A stretch of DNA of 64,000 nt, from positions 22,043 through 86,042 of the forward strand of contig NZ_OBEF01000020.1 in assembly GCF_900215375.1 (NCBI RefSeq). The letters are read 5' to 3'. Position numbers and translations under genes: made by a program. Below, one piece after another: positions 1-9,187 of the stretch. How positions within the stretch are numbered: the stretch's first letter is position 1; every line of letters starts with the position of its first letter. The notes beneath the pieces were generated by a model, which searched no databases, was not told the origin of the DNA, and saw only the letters and a program-made list of their open reading frames with translations. The DNA is from Enterobacter sp. CC120223-11. GTDB lineage: Bacteria; Pseudomonadota; Gammaproteobacteria; Enterobacterales; Enterobacteriaceae.

Positions 1-192
1 GAAATCGCCCACCGGCAGCAAATCCACCCCGGCCTCTTTTTGCTGTTGCCAGTGACGGGTGCGCAGCTCGCGCCCGGCGTTCAGCAGTTCTTCACGGGAG
101 AGGTTGCCTGCCCAGTAGCTTTCCTGAGCTTTTTTCAGCTCGCGGCGCAGTCCAACGCGAGGAAATCCGAGGGTATGGTTTTTGATGGTCAT
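1..192 (-). CDS. metE: Cobalamin-independent methionine synthase, N-terminal part (cut by window edge)
   Basis: MetE transfers a methyl group from 5-methyltetrahydropteroyl-triglutamate to homocysteine, the last step of methionine synthesis, in the cytoplasm. Only the first 64 codons are inside the window. The N-terminus ([14 protein letters not shown], then [13 protein letters not shown]) matches enterobacterial MetE closely. The gene runs leftwards out of the window and diverges from metR, sharing a control region of about 117 bp that carries tandem met boxes and a MetR-type site. The known arrangement in E. coli and Salmonella is MetR activation by homocysteine and MetJ repression by S-adenosylmethionine. 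Nothing can be said of the zinc-binding C-terminal part. Confidence 0.95.
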   Translation of the reverse strand, partial: MTIKNHTLGFPRVGLRRELKKAQESYWAGNLSREELLNAGRELRTRHWQQQKEAGVDLLPVGDF

Positions 193-222
193 ATCGTTGC
201 CCCTTGAGGAAATTCGTTATTT

Positions 223-246
223 AGCCGTCCAGATGTTTACACATCC
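223..246. promoter_or_regulatory. Three tandem MetJ met boxes between metE and metR
   Basis: Three consecutive 8-bp units (AGCCGTCC, AGATGTTT, ACACATCC) resemble the met-box consensus AGACGTCT. Tandem 8-mers are how MetJ-SAM dimers bind cooperatively. The position between the divergent metE and metR starts is the expected one, so both genes are probably repressed when SAM is plentiful. Matches to the consensus are 5-6 of 8 per box. Confidence 0.7.
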
Positions 247-297
247 ATAATTGGCAGTTACTGTATATTCCTCAAGCGCAACATTTTCATGCCGAAG

Positions 298-310
298 TGA
301 AGGACTTTCA
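298..310. promoter_or_regulatory. MetR-type site overlapping the metR start
   Basis: TGAAGGACTTTCA fits the MetR consensus TGAA-N5-TTCA exactly. It overlaps the metR Shine-Dalgarno (GAAGGA) and the first base of the ATG. A site here could mediate autoregulation, or its dyad could be partly fortuitous because it contains the ribosome-binding site. Imperfect TGA-GGAAAT-TCG-like sequence also lies near 205-215. Confidence 0.5.
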
Positions 311-1263
311 TGATCGAAATTAAACACCTGAAAACGCTGCAGGCGTTGCGGAACAGCGGTTCGCTTGCAGCAGCGGCGGCCATGCTGCACCAGACGCAGT
401 CGGCGCTTTCACACCAGTTCAGCGATCTGGAACAGCGCCTTGGCTTCCGGCTTTTTGTGCGTAAAAGTCAGCCGCTGCGCTTTACGCCGCAGGGCGAAAT
501 TCTGTTGCAGCTGGCCAATCAGGTATTACCGCAAATCAGTAGTGCGTTGCAGGCCTGCAATGAGCCGCAGCAGACAACCCTGCGCATTGCCATTGAGTGC
601 CACAGCTGCATCCAGTGGCTGACGCCCGCCCTGGAAAACTTCCGCGCAGTCTGGCCGCAGGTGGAGATGGATTTCAAATCCGGCGTAACGTTCGATCCGC
701 AGCCTGCCCTGCAACAGGGCGAGCTGGATATCGTCCTGACCTCCGACATCCTGCCGCGCAGCGGCCTGCACTATTCGCCGATGTTCGATTATGAAGTGCG
801 CCTGGTGCTGGCCCCGGATCACCCGCTGGCGACGCGGGCGCGCATTACGCCTGAAGATATCGCCAGCGAAACGCTGCTGATATACCCTGTGCAGCGTAGC
901 CGACTGGATATCTGGCGGCACTTCCTGCAACCGGCAGGCGTGAGTCCGTCGTTGAAAAGCGTGGATAACACGCTATTGCTGATTCAGATGGTGGCCGCGC
1001 GGATGGGCATAGCGGCCCTGCCGCACTGGGTTGTGGAGAGTTTTGAGCGCCAGGGTCTGGTGGTGACCAAAACCCTGGGCGAAGGATTGTGGAGCCGACT
1101 GTACGCCGCAGTGCGCGATGGCGAGCAGCGTCAGCCGGTCACAGAGGCGTTTATTCGCTCAGCGCGGAACCACGCCTGCGATCATCTGCCGTTTGTGAGG
1201 AACGCGGAGCGACCCAACGGCGATGGACCCACAGTGAAGCCACAATCACCAGCGCCCCTGTGA
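310..1263 (+). CDS. metR: LysR-type regulator of methionine genes MetR
   Basis: MetR is a LysR-family activator of metE, metH and other methionine genes, with homocysteine as co-regulator. The protein has 317 residues, the usual length. Residues 1-60 form the winged helix-turn-helix ([21 protein letters not shown]), and the remainder is the effector-binding domain starting near residue 90. The ATG at 310 is preceded by GAAGGA. It is divergent from metE, and its last 113 nt overlap the convergent yigM. Identity is secure from both sequence and context. Confidence 0.97.
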   Translation: MIEIKHLKTLQALRNSGSLAAAAAMLHQTQSALSHQFSDLEQRLGFRLFVRKSQPLRFTPQGEILLQLANQVLPQISSALQACNEPQQTTLRIAIECHSCIQWLTPALENFRAVWPQVEMDFKSGVTFDPQPALQQGELDIVLTSDILPRSGLHYSPMFDYEVRLVLAPDHPLATRARITPEDIASETLLIYPVQRSRLDIWRHFLQPAGVSPSLKSVDNTLLLIQMVAARMGIAALPHWVVESFERQGLVVTKTLGEGLWSRLYAAVRDGEQRQPVTEAFIRSARNHACDHLPFVRNAERPNGDGPTVKPQSPAPL

Positions 1264-2050
1264 TAAAGCTCGGCCAGTGCGGCTGCTGTTGCCAGATAGC
1301 GAGATTGACCAGCAGGCCCGCAGGTACGTGCATGTTATTCATGATCCCAAGCGTTCCGGCGTCCACCTGGGTGGCGCCGTAGTTCCACATAAAGTAGCCA
1401 ATCCCGGAAGCCGCCACGCCAAGCCAGACCAGAATGCCCCACTGCAGCGTTGTCGTCGGCAGTTTGTTTGGGTTGCCGAGCAGGAACCACGCCACTACCG
1501 CCACCAGAAACGCGCCCATATAGAACCAGGCAAAGGCGTTGTGCTGCGGCATCGGATGGATCTCCATCAGGCGCTTGTAACCCACCATGCCGATGGCAAA
1601 GCTGATGTTGGACAGCTGCACCAGCAGCAGACCCGTCCAGAAATGCGGACTGACGTGGTCATAACGAATGATCGCCGCCCCAAGAACCGCCAGCCCAGCG
1701 CTCAGCAGATAGCCCCATCGCAGCCTGCGCTTACTCATCAGGTCATAAATCAGCGTGATATAGAGCGGGGTCAGCACGGTAAAGAGCAGGAACTCCGAAA
1801 CGGTCAGATACAGGTAGGCACGGAAGGCCAACAGATACATGATGCCAAGCTGCATCGCACCCACCAGCATGTACATCAGCAGCACGCGCAGAGACTGCGA
1901 GCGTGCCCGCAAAAACGGCAGGAAAACCAGCGCCGCGAGGCCTACTCGCATCAGCACGGAAAAACAGCTGTCGACGCTGCCGGCCAGGTATTCGCCGATA
2001 AGGCTGAAGGAAAACGCCCACAGCACGGTGGTGATAATCAGTAACGCCAC
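1151..2050 (-). CDS. yigM: Biotin transporter YigM (DMT/EamA family)
   Basis: YigM is the high-affinity biotin importer of E. coli, an inner-membrane protein of the drug/metabolite transporter superfamily with about ten membrane helices. The 299 residues equal the E. coli length. The sequence starts with a hydrophobic helix ([17 protein letters not shown]) and ends with the basic, polar tail WVHRRW...[10 protein letters not shown] seen in the E. coli protein. The 3' end overlaps the convergent metR by 113 nt, and no terminator is visible between them. The upstream side faces the EAL gene. Confidence 0.94.
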   Translation of the reverse strand: MALLIITTVLWAFSFSLIGEYLAGSVDSCFSVLMRVGLAALVFLPFLRARSQSLRVLLMYMLVGAMQLGIMYLLAFRAYLYLTVSEFLLFTVLTPLYITLIYDLMSKRRLRWGYLLSAGLAVLGAAIIRYDHVSPHFWTGLLLVQLSNISFAIGMVGYKRLMEIHPMPQHNAFAWFYMGAFLVAVVAWFLLGNPNKLPTTTLQWGILVWLGVAASGIGYFMWNYGATQVDAGTLGIMNNMHVPAGLLVNLAIWQQQPHWPSFITGALVIVASLWVHRRWVAPRSSQTADDRRRGSALSE

Positions 2051-2218
2051 GTTGAGACTCTCTCAGGTTAGTGAGCGCTCATTGTAGCGGAGTCCACGGT
2101 TGACAACTGGACAAATAAAAAGCAGTCGTATTACGCAGTGGTCTTTTCCCGGCATTAAATAAGCCATTACTGATGGTTAAACATCCTTTTTAAGGGAATA
2201 CTTGGTCCTCTTCCCCCT

Positions 2219-2224
2219 CAGGAG
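2219..2224 (+). promoter_or_regulatory. Ribosome-binding site of the EAL gene
   Basis: AGGAGC lies about 9-10 bp before the ATG at 2234 and supports this start for the EAL protein. Confidence 0.55.
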
Positions 2225-2233
2225 CGTGTCAGG

Positions 2234-3043
2234 ATGGACCCTGTGATCGACGGCAGTTTTATTCCGCTCTTTCTGACTCAGCTGAATGCTTCACGCGCCA
2301 GGCTGAAAAAAGCGATTCACACCCGTCAGCTGGAGATGTGGTACCAGCCGATTGTTCAGCTGGATACCGGCCGCGTGGTGGGCGCTGAAGCCCTGGTTCG
2401 CTGGCCGCAGCCGGACGGCAAGCTGCTCCCGCCGGACTGTTTTATCCCCTTCGCGCGCGAAACGCAGCTGCTGAGCACCATGACGCAGTGGGTTATCGGC
2501 CAGGTATTTAACGATCTGGGCGCATGGCTGCGCCAGCATCCTCAGCACTATATCTCCATTAATATTGAACCTGACGATCTGCAGTCCGCCGACCTGCTGT
2601 CACACCTGGCACTGCTCTGCCAGGGTTATGGCGTACGCCCCCAGCAGATCACGCTGGAGATCACCGAAAGCAGCATGATCGATCCGCAGGTTATCGCCCC
2701 GATGGTCGAACGCTACCGCCGCGCCGGGCACGCCATCTATCTGGACGATTTTGGCACCGGCTACGCTAATCTGAATTACCTGCAGGCAGTGACCTTCGAC
2801 GTGCTGAAAATTGATAAGACGCTGATCGACCCGCTGCCGGGCAAAAGCCTGTTGCCGCAGGTGATTGCGCTGGCGCGGTCGCTGTCGCTGGAGCCACTGG
2901 CGGAAGGCGTTGAAACGCAGGCGCAGGCCGCGTGGCTGAAGTCCCACGGCGTGAAATACGCCCAGGGCTGGTTATACAGTAAAGCCCTGACCAGCAGGGC
3001 TTTTATTCACTGGTGCGAACCGCGCTGCGTTACGGCTGATTAA
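2234..3043 (+). CDS. Stand-alone EAL-domain cyclic-di-GMP phosphodiesterase
   Basis: EAL domains hydrolyse the second messenger c-di-GMP to pGpG. This 269-residue protein is essentially one EAL domain with no membrane segment, signal peptide or attached sensor. The residues needed for catalysis are all present: E52 of the EAL motif, N110, E142, D171-D172 of LDDFGTG, K192, E224 and E227 of AEGVET, and Q244. It is therefore predicted to be an active cytoplasmic enzyme. A Shine-Dalgarno at 2219 supports the start. The gene sits between yigM and yigL, where E. coli K-12 has no such gene, and it overlaps the convergent yigL by 14 nt. It could instead act as a regulator by protein contact, as some single-EAL proteins do. 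Confidence 0.9.
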   Translation: MDPVIDGSFIPLFLTQLNASRARLKKAIHTRQLEMWYQPIVQLDTGRVVGAEALVRWPQPDGKLLPPDCFIPFARETQLLSTMTQWVIGQVFNDLGAWLRQHPQHYISINIEPDDLQSADLLSHLALLCQGYGVRPQQITLEITESSMIDPQVIAPMVERYRRAGHAIYLDDFGTGYANLNYLQAVTFDVLKIDKTLIDPLPGKSLLPQVIALARSLSLEPLAEGVETQAQAAWLKSHGVKYAQGWLYSKALTSRAFIHWCEPRCVTAD

Positions 3044-3836
3044 GATACAGACGGCGCAGGTAGTGCGGGACGGCGTCATCGGCGTTGCTGCCAATCACTT
3101 CCAGTTCAGGGTGTAAATCTTTCAGGCGCTGATGCGCATTTTCCATAATGCAGCCTTTGCCTGCCATGGAGAGCATTTCGGCATCGTTCATGCCGTCGCC
3201 AAACGCGACGCAGTCCTGCAAACCGTAACCCATCATTTTCGCCACGGCCTCCAGCGCGTGCCCTTTCGACACGCCGCCCGCCATCACTTCCAGACAGGTT
3301 AAGGTTGAGAAGCTCACGTTCACCCGATCGCCCCAGCGCGCATTGATGGCCTGCTCCAGCGGCAGCAGCACCTCATGGTCTGGCGACGTGAAGAAGACTT
3401 TGCTGACGCCTTCCGCTTCCAACAGGCCCGGCTCATACAGGGTGTAGTTGAAAATCGCTTCCTTGAAGAAACGCATCTCTTCCGGACGGTGGCGGTTCAT
3501 AAACCATTCGTCATTGCGATAAACATTAGTGACGATATCCGGATTGTTATGCACCACGCCAAACAGGTCGGAGGCGATGTCGGTATCGAGGTTATGGGCA
3601 AACACCAGATTGCCGTCGGTGTCATGCACGCGGGCACCGTTGGAGGTGATCATAAACGCCTGGATGCCCAGGCCGTCGCGGATCTGCCCAACGTCAATAT
3701 GGTGGCGGCCGGTCGCGAAGACGAAATTCACGCCTTTCGCAGTCAGCAGTTGCAGAGTTTCTTTGGTATAGGGAGACAGACGATGGTCGGGATTAAGCAG
3801 CGTGCCATCTAAATCAGACGCAACAACCTGGTACAT
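3030..3836 (-). CDS. yigL: HAD-family (Cof-type) phosphatase YigL
   Basis: YigL is a Mg2+-dependent HAD hydrolase that acts on sugar phosphates and pyridoxal phosphate. The DLDGT motif carries the nucleophile D8 and the acid/base D10. The C-terminal motif FGDGMNDAEML supplies the metal-binding aspartates, and the 268 residues include the Cof-type cap domain. It lies 30 nt downstream of pldB in the same direction. In Salmonella and E. coli the small RNA SgrS pairs within the pldB part of the transcript and stabilises yigL mRNA during glucose-phosphate stress. Retention of the pldB-yigL order makes the same control likely here. Confidence 0.95.
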   Translation of the reverse strand: MYQVVASDLDGTLLNPDHRLSPYTKETLQLLTAKGVNFVFATGRHHIDVGQIRDGLGIQAFMITSNGARVHDTDGNLVFAHNLDTDIASDLFGVVHNNPDIVTNVYRNDEWFMNRHRPEEMRFFKEAIFNYTLYEPGLLEAEGVSKVFFTSPDHEVLLPLEQAINARWGDRVNVSFSTLTCLEVMAGGVSKGHALEAVAKMMGYGLQDCVAFGDGMNDAEMLSMAGKGCIMENAHQRLKDLHPELEVIGSNADDAVPHYLRRLYLNQP

Positions 3837-3866
3837 AGAAAATTTAACCTCTGGGTAAGAGCAGCA

Positions 3867-4859
3867 TTAATTATGTCGATCAAAAAACTCGACGATGGTC
3901 TGGAGCGCGACTGAGCGCATATCGTCCTTTTCGAAAAGGATCTCATGATAGGCACCTTGTATGACAAGCGGGCTGTCGCTTTCACAAGGTTTGCCCGCCG
4001 CGGTGCGAAGCTCGCAGTAGCGGTTGTGCATGCGGTTGTCCACCACCCGCTCTTCTTCTGCCTGAATCAGCAGCGTGGGTAAGTCATCATCCGCCGCCCC
4101 CGCCAGGATCTGTTCTCCGGCAAGCACGCCTTCACGCACCCAATGATACGTTGGCCCGCCGACGCGAATATAGGGATTATCCGCATAGAAGCCCAGGTTT
4201 CGCCGGTAGCGCTCCCGGCTGTGGGTCAGGATATTCATGCCAAACGGCAGCGCGTGCCAGCGCCCGGTGCCCATGGCGTAGCTCTCTCTTATCCGCCGAT
4301 GGCCCTCGGCAAAATCGAGAATGTGCCGCACCATCCAGTCGGGCAGGCGCATTATGATACCGAACATTGGCGCGCAAAGCGCGAGCGCATCGCACTGCTG
4401 AGGATTGTTACGGGCAAACAGCGTAGCAATCGCGCCGCCCATGGAATGCCCCAGAATGTAGCGCTTGCGCCACGGGCCTGGCTCAACTTCCTGCTGCCAG
4501 AAGGCGGTGAGATCGTCGACGTAATCGCTGAAATTCACCACGTGCCCGCGGTGGCTGTCATTGAGCATTCGCCCCGACAACCCCTGACCGCGGTGATCGA
4601 TGATCAGCACGTCAAAACCGCTGTGGAACAGATCGTAGGCCAGTTCGGCGTATTTCACATAGCTTTCGATTCGCCCCGGGCAAACCACAATCACCCGATC
4701 GTGATTTTCGGCGCGAAAGCGGACAAAGCGCACTGGAACCGTGTCCACGCCTGTAAATTCAGCCTCTTCACGCTGGTGCCAGAAGGTATTCAGCGGCCCC
4801 ATGGTGAACGCGGCATACGCGTTTTCTCTTGTTTTCCAGTCCATTTTCTGCCGAAACAT
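3867..4859 (-). CDS. pldB: Lysophospholipase L2 PldB
   Basis: PldB is an alpha/beta hydrolase that cleaves lysophospholipids at the inner membrane. The 330 residues show the nucleophile elbow GHSMGGA (serine near residue 139) after a conserved IDHRGQGLSGR segment. The catalytic histidine is probably in GAYHEILFE near the C-terminus. There is no signal peptide. It is followed after 30 nt by yigL, a conserved pair, and is divergent from rhtB across about 110 bp that must hold promoters for both directions. Confidence 0.95.
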   Translation of the reverse strand: MFRQKMDWKTRENAYAAFTMGPLNTFWHQREEAEFTGVDTVPVRFVRFRAENHDRVIVVCPGRIESYVKYAELAYDLFHSGFDVLIIDHRGQGLSGRMLNDSHRGHVVNFSDYVDDLTAFWQQEVEPGPWRKRYILGHSMGGAIATLFARNNPQQCDALALCAPMFGIIMRLPDWMVRHILDFAEGHRRIRESYAMGTGRWHALPFGMNILTHSRERYRRNLGFYADNPYIRVGGPTYHWVREGVLAGEQILAGAADDDLPTLLIQAEEERVVDNRMHNRYCELRTAAGKPCESDSPLVIQGAYHEILFEKDDMRSVALQTIVEFFDRHN

Positions 4860-4969
4860 CGGCTATCCACCCTTGCTTGCCGCGGAAGATCGTATTTTGA
4901 ATGGCGTGACATACAACACCTGCACAATAGCGTATTGTGGCATAAAACCAGATATTTCGGGAGTTTCGC

Positions 4970-5590
4970 ATGACCTTTGAGTGGTGGTTCGCATACCTGC
5001 TAACGTCCATAATCTTGAGTCTTTCCCCCGGCTCCGGGGCCATTAACACGATGACCACCGCCATCAATCACGGCTATCGCGGTGCGGCCGCGTCCATTGC
5101 CGGGCTGCAAACCGGGCTCGGCATTCACATCGTGCTGGTTGGCGTCGGGCTGGGCACGCTTTTTTCCCGCTCCGTGCTGGCGTTTGAAGTGCTGAAATGG
5201 GCGGGTGCGGCGTACCTGATCTGGCTTGGCATTCAGCAGTGGCGTGCTGCGGGTGCGATCGATCTCAATACCGTTGCGAAAACCCAGACGCGTGGGCATC
5301 TGTTCAAACGCGCTGTATTTGTGAATCTGACCAACCCGAAAAGCATCGTGTTTCTGGCCGCGCTCTTTCCGCAGTTTATCGTGCCGCATCAGCCTCAGGT
5401 GATGCAGTACGTGGTGCTTGGCGTGACCACCATTGTGGTCGATATCATCGTGATGATTGGCTACGCGACGCTTGCCACGCGCATTGCAGGCTGGATCAAA
5501 GGCCCTCGGCAGATGAAGGCCCTGAATAAGATTTTCGGTTCGCTGTTTATGCTGGTTGGCGCGCTGTTGGCTTCCGCGCGCCATGCCTGA
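4970..5590 (+). CDS. rhtB: Homoserine/homoserine lactone exporter RhtB
   Basis: RhtB belongs to the LysE/RhtB family of amino acid exporters, inner-membrane proteins with five or six helices, and exports homoserine and homoserine lactone. The 206 residues contain the family signature [15 protein letters not shown] near the N-terminus and the central [12 protein letters not shown]. It is divergent from pldB. Its stop codon abuts the stop of the convergent paralogue rhtC without a gap, as in E. coli. Confidence 0.95.
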   Translation: MTFEWWFAYLLTSIILSLSPGSGAINTMTTAINHGYRGAAASIAGLQTGLGIHIVLVGVGLGTLFSRSVLAFEVLKWAGAAYLIWLGIQQWRAAGAIDLNTVAKTQTRGHLFKRAVFVNLTNPKSIVFLAALFPQFIVPHQPQVMQYVVLGVTTIVVDIIVMIGYATLATRIAGWIKGPRQMKALNKIFGSLFMLVGALLASARHA

Positions 5591-6211
5591 TTAGCGGGAG
5601 ATGATGAGATGGATGCCGAACCCGGCAAACAGGGTACCGGCCACGCCGTCAATCCACTTGGCCATGCGCTGATAACCGCGGCGCATGGCGGGCATCGCAA
5701 ACAGACTCGCCACCACGGTAAACCACGCGAAGGTTTCGACGATAATCAGCAGGAAAATGCCCCAGCGCTCTGCGCCACCAATATCATCGCCGACGAACAG
5801 GGAAAATACCGAGCCAAAATAGATAATGGCTTTCGGGTTGGCGAGGTTGGTGAGCAGCCCTTTCAGGAAACTTTTGCCGCCCTGCGCCAGCTCCACTTCC
5901 GGGGCTTCCACAGGCGCTTCGCTTTTCTTCAGCGCGCCGCGCAGCATCTGATAGCCCATCCAGCACAGATACAGGCCACCGCCGACCATAATGATGTTGT
6001 GCAGCCAGGCCATTTTTTCGAGGATCAGATGCAGGCCGAGCAGCGCCACACCTGCCCAGACCATAACGCCTGCGGTAATGCCAAGCACGCCCATCATCGC
6101 TTCTTTACGGGAGCGGCTAACTGCGGTCTGTGACACGAAGAAAAAGTCCGGGCCCGGGCTCATCAGCGCAATCAGATGCACCATTGCCACGGTAAGAAAA
6201 AGCATCAGCAT
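5591..6211 (-). CDS. rhtC: Threonine exporter RhtC
   Basis: RhtC is the threonine-specific member of the LysE/RhtB exporter family in the inner membrane. The 206 residues carry LMSPGPDFFFVSQTA near the N-terminus and LTNLANPKAIIYFGS in the middle, the two family signatures. It lies 64 nt downstream of recQ in the same direction and converges with its paralogue rhtB. The pair most likely arose by an old duplication and is conserved among enterics. Confidence 0.95.
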   Translation of the reverse strand: MLMLFLTVAMVHLIALMSPGPDFFFVSQTAVSRSRKEAMMGVLGITAGVMVWAGVALLGLHLILEKMAWLHNIIMVGGGLYLCWMGYQMLRGALKKSEAPVEAPEVELAQGGKSFLKGLLTNLANPKAIIYFGSVFSLFVGDDIGGAERWGIFLLIIVETFAWFTVVASLFAMPAMRRGYQRMAKWIDGVAGTLFAGFGIHLIISR

Positions 6212-6275
6212 AGAAATAACTCGCGGGGGGAATGATTCAGTGAGTGATTATCCTGACACTTTTTTGTTCGTTTGC

Positions 6276-8111
6276 CTACTCCTCATCATCGCCATCGACG
6301 TGAGAACGAATCAGCGCAAGAAACTCCTGCCCAAAGCGCTCCAGCTTGCGCACGCCCACGCCGTTGACGCTGAGCATTTCGCCAGGGCTGGTCGGCATCT
6401 GTTCGGCCATCTCGATAAGCGTGGCGTCATTGAACACTACGTAAGGCGGAATGTTCTCTTCGTCGGCGATGACTTTACGCAGCTTGCGAAGTTTGGCAAA
6501 CAGCTTACGGTCGTAATTTCCGCCGTAGGATTTCTGCGCCACGCGTGGCTTGAGCGCCAGCATACGCGGCACCGCCAACTGCAGCGGCGTTTCGGCACGC
6601 AGGACGGGACGCGCAGCTTCGGTGAGCTGTAGCGCCGAATGCAACGCAATGTTCTGCGTCGCAAAACCAAGATGAATCAGCTGACGAATGACGCTCACCC
6701 AGTGCTCGTGGGTTTTATCGCGCCCCATACCGTAGACCTTGAGTTTGTCATGGCCCATTTCACGGATGCGCTGGTTATTGGCTCCGCGCAGCACTTCCAC
6801 CACGTAGCCCATACCAAAGCGCTGGTTGACGCGGCCAATGGTTGAAAGCGCAATCTGCGCGTCGTTCACGCCATCGTACTGCTTCGGCGGGTCGAGGCAG
6901 ATATCGCAGTTGCCGCACGGCTCCTGACGCCCTTCGCCAAAGTAGTTGAGCAGCACCAGGCGGCGGCAGGTTTGCGCTTCTGCAAAGGCGCCCATTGCAT
7001 TGAGCTTATGGCGTTCAATGTCCTGTAGCTGCCCGGCAGGCTTCTCTTCGAGACAGCGGCGCAGCCACGCCATATCAGCCGGATCGTAAAAGAGCATCGC
7101 TTCCGCAGGCAGGCCATCACGCCCGGCGCGGCCCGTTTCCTGATAGTAGGATTCGATGTTGCGTGGGATGTCGAAATGCACCACGAAGCGCACGTTCGGC
7201 TTATTGATACCCATGCCGAAAGCCACGGTCGCCACCACGATTTGCAGATCGTCGCGCTGGAAGCGTTCCTGCACGTCGGCGCGCACGTTGTTTTCAAGCC
7301 CTGCATGATAAGCGCCCGCGCTGATGCCACGGCTTTGCAGACGTGCGGCTGTGTCCTCCACCTTCGAGCGGCTATTGCAGTAAATGATGCCGGATTTGCC
7401 GCGCTGCTCCTGCACGTAGCGCATCAGCTGATCGAGCGGCTTGAACTTCTCCATCAGCATGTAGCGGATGTTTGGGCGGTCGAAGCTGCTGATCTGGATA
7501 TAAGGATCGTTCAGGCCCAGCAGGCGGACGATATCGCTGCGGGTGGTGTCGTCCGCCGTGGCGGTGAGCGCCATAAACGGCAGCTTCGGGAAGCGCTGGC
7601 GCAGCTGGCCGAGTGCGGCATATTCAGGGCGGAAATCGTGGCCCCACTGAGAAATACAGTGTGCTTCATCGACCGCCAGCATCACCGGGTTCCAGTGACC
7701 AAGGGTGTCGAGGAAGTTGTCGAGCATCAGGCGCTCGGGGGCGATATAAAGCAGACGGATTTTACCCGTACGGCAGCCCGCCATCACTTCCTGCTGCTGC
7801 TCACGGGTCTGGGTCGAATTGAGACAGGCCGCCGCCACGCCGTTGGCGAGCAGCTGATCGACCTGGTCCTTCATCAGCGAAATCAGCGGCGAGACGACCA
7901 CCGTCAGGCCATCGAGCACCAGCGCGGGGATCTGATAGCACAGGGATTTTCCGCCGCCGGTCGGCATCACCACCAGACAGTCGCGCCCTTCGAGCACCGT
8001 CTCAATAATGGTTTCCTGCCCCGGGCGGAACTGCTGGTAGCCAAAGGTTTCCTGCAAAACCTGCCTGGCCAGCGTTACCTGATTCATCACTTCCGCCTGC
8101 GTCACGCTCAC
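6276..8111 (-). CDS. recQ: ATP-dependent 3'-5' DNA helicase RecQ
   Basis: RecQ unwinds DNA 3' to 5' during recombination and replication-fork repair. In order the sequence shows a helicase core (Walker A PTGGGKS near residues 50-56, DEAH box in [11 protein letters not shown], arginine finger region [10 protein letters not shown]), a zinc-binding cluster ([12 protein letters not shown]...CGNCDIC), the winged-helix RQC domain and a C-terminal HRDC domain. The start is ambiguous: GTG at 8111 and GTG at 8105 are both in frame, and the second aligns better with the E. coli N-terminus (609 residues). It lies upstream of rhtC and after a pldA terminator. Confidence 0.96.
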   Translation of the reverse strand: MSVTQAEVMNQVTLARQVLQETFGYQQFRPGQETIIETVLEGRDCLVVMPTGGGKSLCYQIPALVLDGLTVVVSPLISLMKDQVDQLLANGVAAACLNSTQTREQQQEVMAGCRTGKIRLLYIAPERLMLDNFLDTLGHWNPVMLAVDEAHCISQWGHDFRPEYAALGQLRQRFPKLPFMALTATADDTTRSDIVRLLGLNDPYIQISSFDRPNIRYMLMEKFKPLDQLMRYVQEQRGKSGIIYCNSRSKVEDTAARLQSRGISAGAYHAGLENNVRADVQERFQRDDLQIVVATVAFGMGINKPNVRFVVHFDIPRNIESYYQETGRAGRDGLPAEAMLFYDPADMAWLRRCLEEKPAGQLQDIERHKLNAMGAFAEAQTCRRLVLLNYFGEGRQEPCGNCDICLDPPKQYDGVNDAQIALSTIGRVNQRFGMGYVVEVLRGANNQRIREMGHDKLKVYGMGRDKTHEHWVSVIRQLIHLGFATQNIALHSALQLTEAARPVLRAETPLQLAVPRMLALKPRVAQKSYGGNYDRKLFAKLRKLRKVIADEENIPPYVVFNDATLIEMAEQMPTSPGEMLSVNGVGVRKLERFGQEFLALIRSHVDGDDEE

Positions 8112-8123
8112 CCCAATCCTGAA

Positions 8124-8152
8124 ATAAAAACAGGCGCTATTTTCAGCGCCTG
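8124..8152 (-). terminator. Intrinsic terminator of pldA
   Basis: On the minus strand CAGGCGCT, a 6-nt loop and AGCGCCTG are followed by TTTTTATTTC. This perfect 8-bp stem with a U-tract lies directly after pldA and before the recQ start, so pldA and recQ are probably separate transcription units. Confidence 0.85.
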
Positions 8153-8170
8153 AGGCTCAGAGTGCAACGA

Positions 8171-9040
8171 TTAAAACAGATCGTTGAGCATTACGCCGAC
8201 GCCGACGCGGGTCTGATTGAAGTTGTAATCAATCAGCGACTCGCCGTAACCGCTATAGACCTGAGTGTAGAGACGCATATGTTTCGTCACCGGGTAGCTG
8301 ATACCAAGCTCTGCGCCGCCGTAGCCGGTGTTCCAGTTGTACTGGCCTTTGGCGCTCAGCACCGCTTCGCCCAACTGATAGCCGACCTTCAGCTGGTAGT
8401 AGCCCATGTATTTGGTGATATCCGGGTTGTCGTCGGTGTCGCCAATCACAAACCACGGCTTCACTTCGACCATCAGGTTGCCGTTTTGCGCCATCAGGCG
8501 GGTGTACATGCGGTTCCAGCTGCGCGATGTCGGGTCGGAACGTCCGTTCGAATCGTGGTTATAGCCGACTTCGACATCCCGTAGCGTCCAGTCACCCAGA
8601 CGGTAATCGGTGGCAAAGCCGACGAACAGCTGCGGCTCATAGTTGGTTTCGCGGAATGGGGAAGACTCCTCGGTGTTCGAGAGCTGCCACCACGACTTTT
8701 GCGTGTAGGACGCGCCAAGGACGGAGTTATCGCCAAAAATTCCGCGCCAGATGGGGAACGCCAGGCTGAGCTGATACTTCACCTCATCCTTACGCGCATT
8801 GTCCGACCAGTTATAGGTCTGGATCGCTTCTTTATTGATGTCGCTGCTCCAGGTGTAGAGCAGATAGTTGGTGTCGTACGGATAGAGCGTGAACGGATTG
8901 TCGTGCTCCTGGAGTAAGTTCGCAATGATACTGCCGCGCACGGCGGGCGCATCATGCACATCCTTAATCGTCGCTTCCTGCGCGTAAACGCTAAGCGGCA
9001 GTCCTGCTACTGCCAGTAACCATCCCAGCCTGGTTTGCAT
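8171..9040 (-). CDS. pldA: Outer-membrane phospholipase A PldA
   Basis: PldA (OMPLA) is a calcium-dependent outer-membrane phospholipase that degrades phospholipids misplaced in the outer leaflet. The 289 residues equal the E. coli precursor. A signal peptide (MQTRLGWLLAVAGLPL, cleavage near VYA/QEA) is followed by a 12-strand beta-barrel pattern. The catalytic His and Ser are in the motif GYNHDSNGRSDP, about residues 160-165 of the precursor. The C-terminus ends in phenylalanine, as expected for barrel assembly by BAM. A strong terminator follows. Confidence 0.96.
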   Translation of the reverse strand: MQTRLGWLLAVAGLPLSVYAQEATIKDVHDAPAVRGSIIANLLQEHDNPFTLYPYDTNYLLYTWSSDINKEAIQTYNWSDNARKDEVKYQLSLAFPIWRGIFGDNSVLGASYTQKSWWQLSNTEESSPFRETNYEPQLFVGFATDYRLGDWTLRDVEVGYNHDSNGRSDPTSRSWNRMYTRLMAQNGNLMVEVKPWFVIGDTDDNPDITKYMGYYQLKVGYQLGEAVLSAKGQYNWNTGYGGAELGISYPVTKHMRLYTQVYSGYGESLIDYNFNQTRVGVGVMLNDLF

Positions 9041-9187
9041 TGCAAAAATTCCCCTGAAAATGCTGAATAATTATCCGGCCCATTCTACAGACTTCTGCCT
9101 GCCATTGAGTGGTTATCGTTTCTGAAAGTAGCATTCAACATTTCATAGGCATAAAATCAACATTTCATTAACCAATGGAAAGGTGTT

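Noticed and set aside
1277..2044. A 255-codon ORF opposite yigM
   Set aside because: It is Gln/His/Arg-rich, the usual composition of an antisense frame of a GC-rich membrane protein gene, and yigM is secure.
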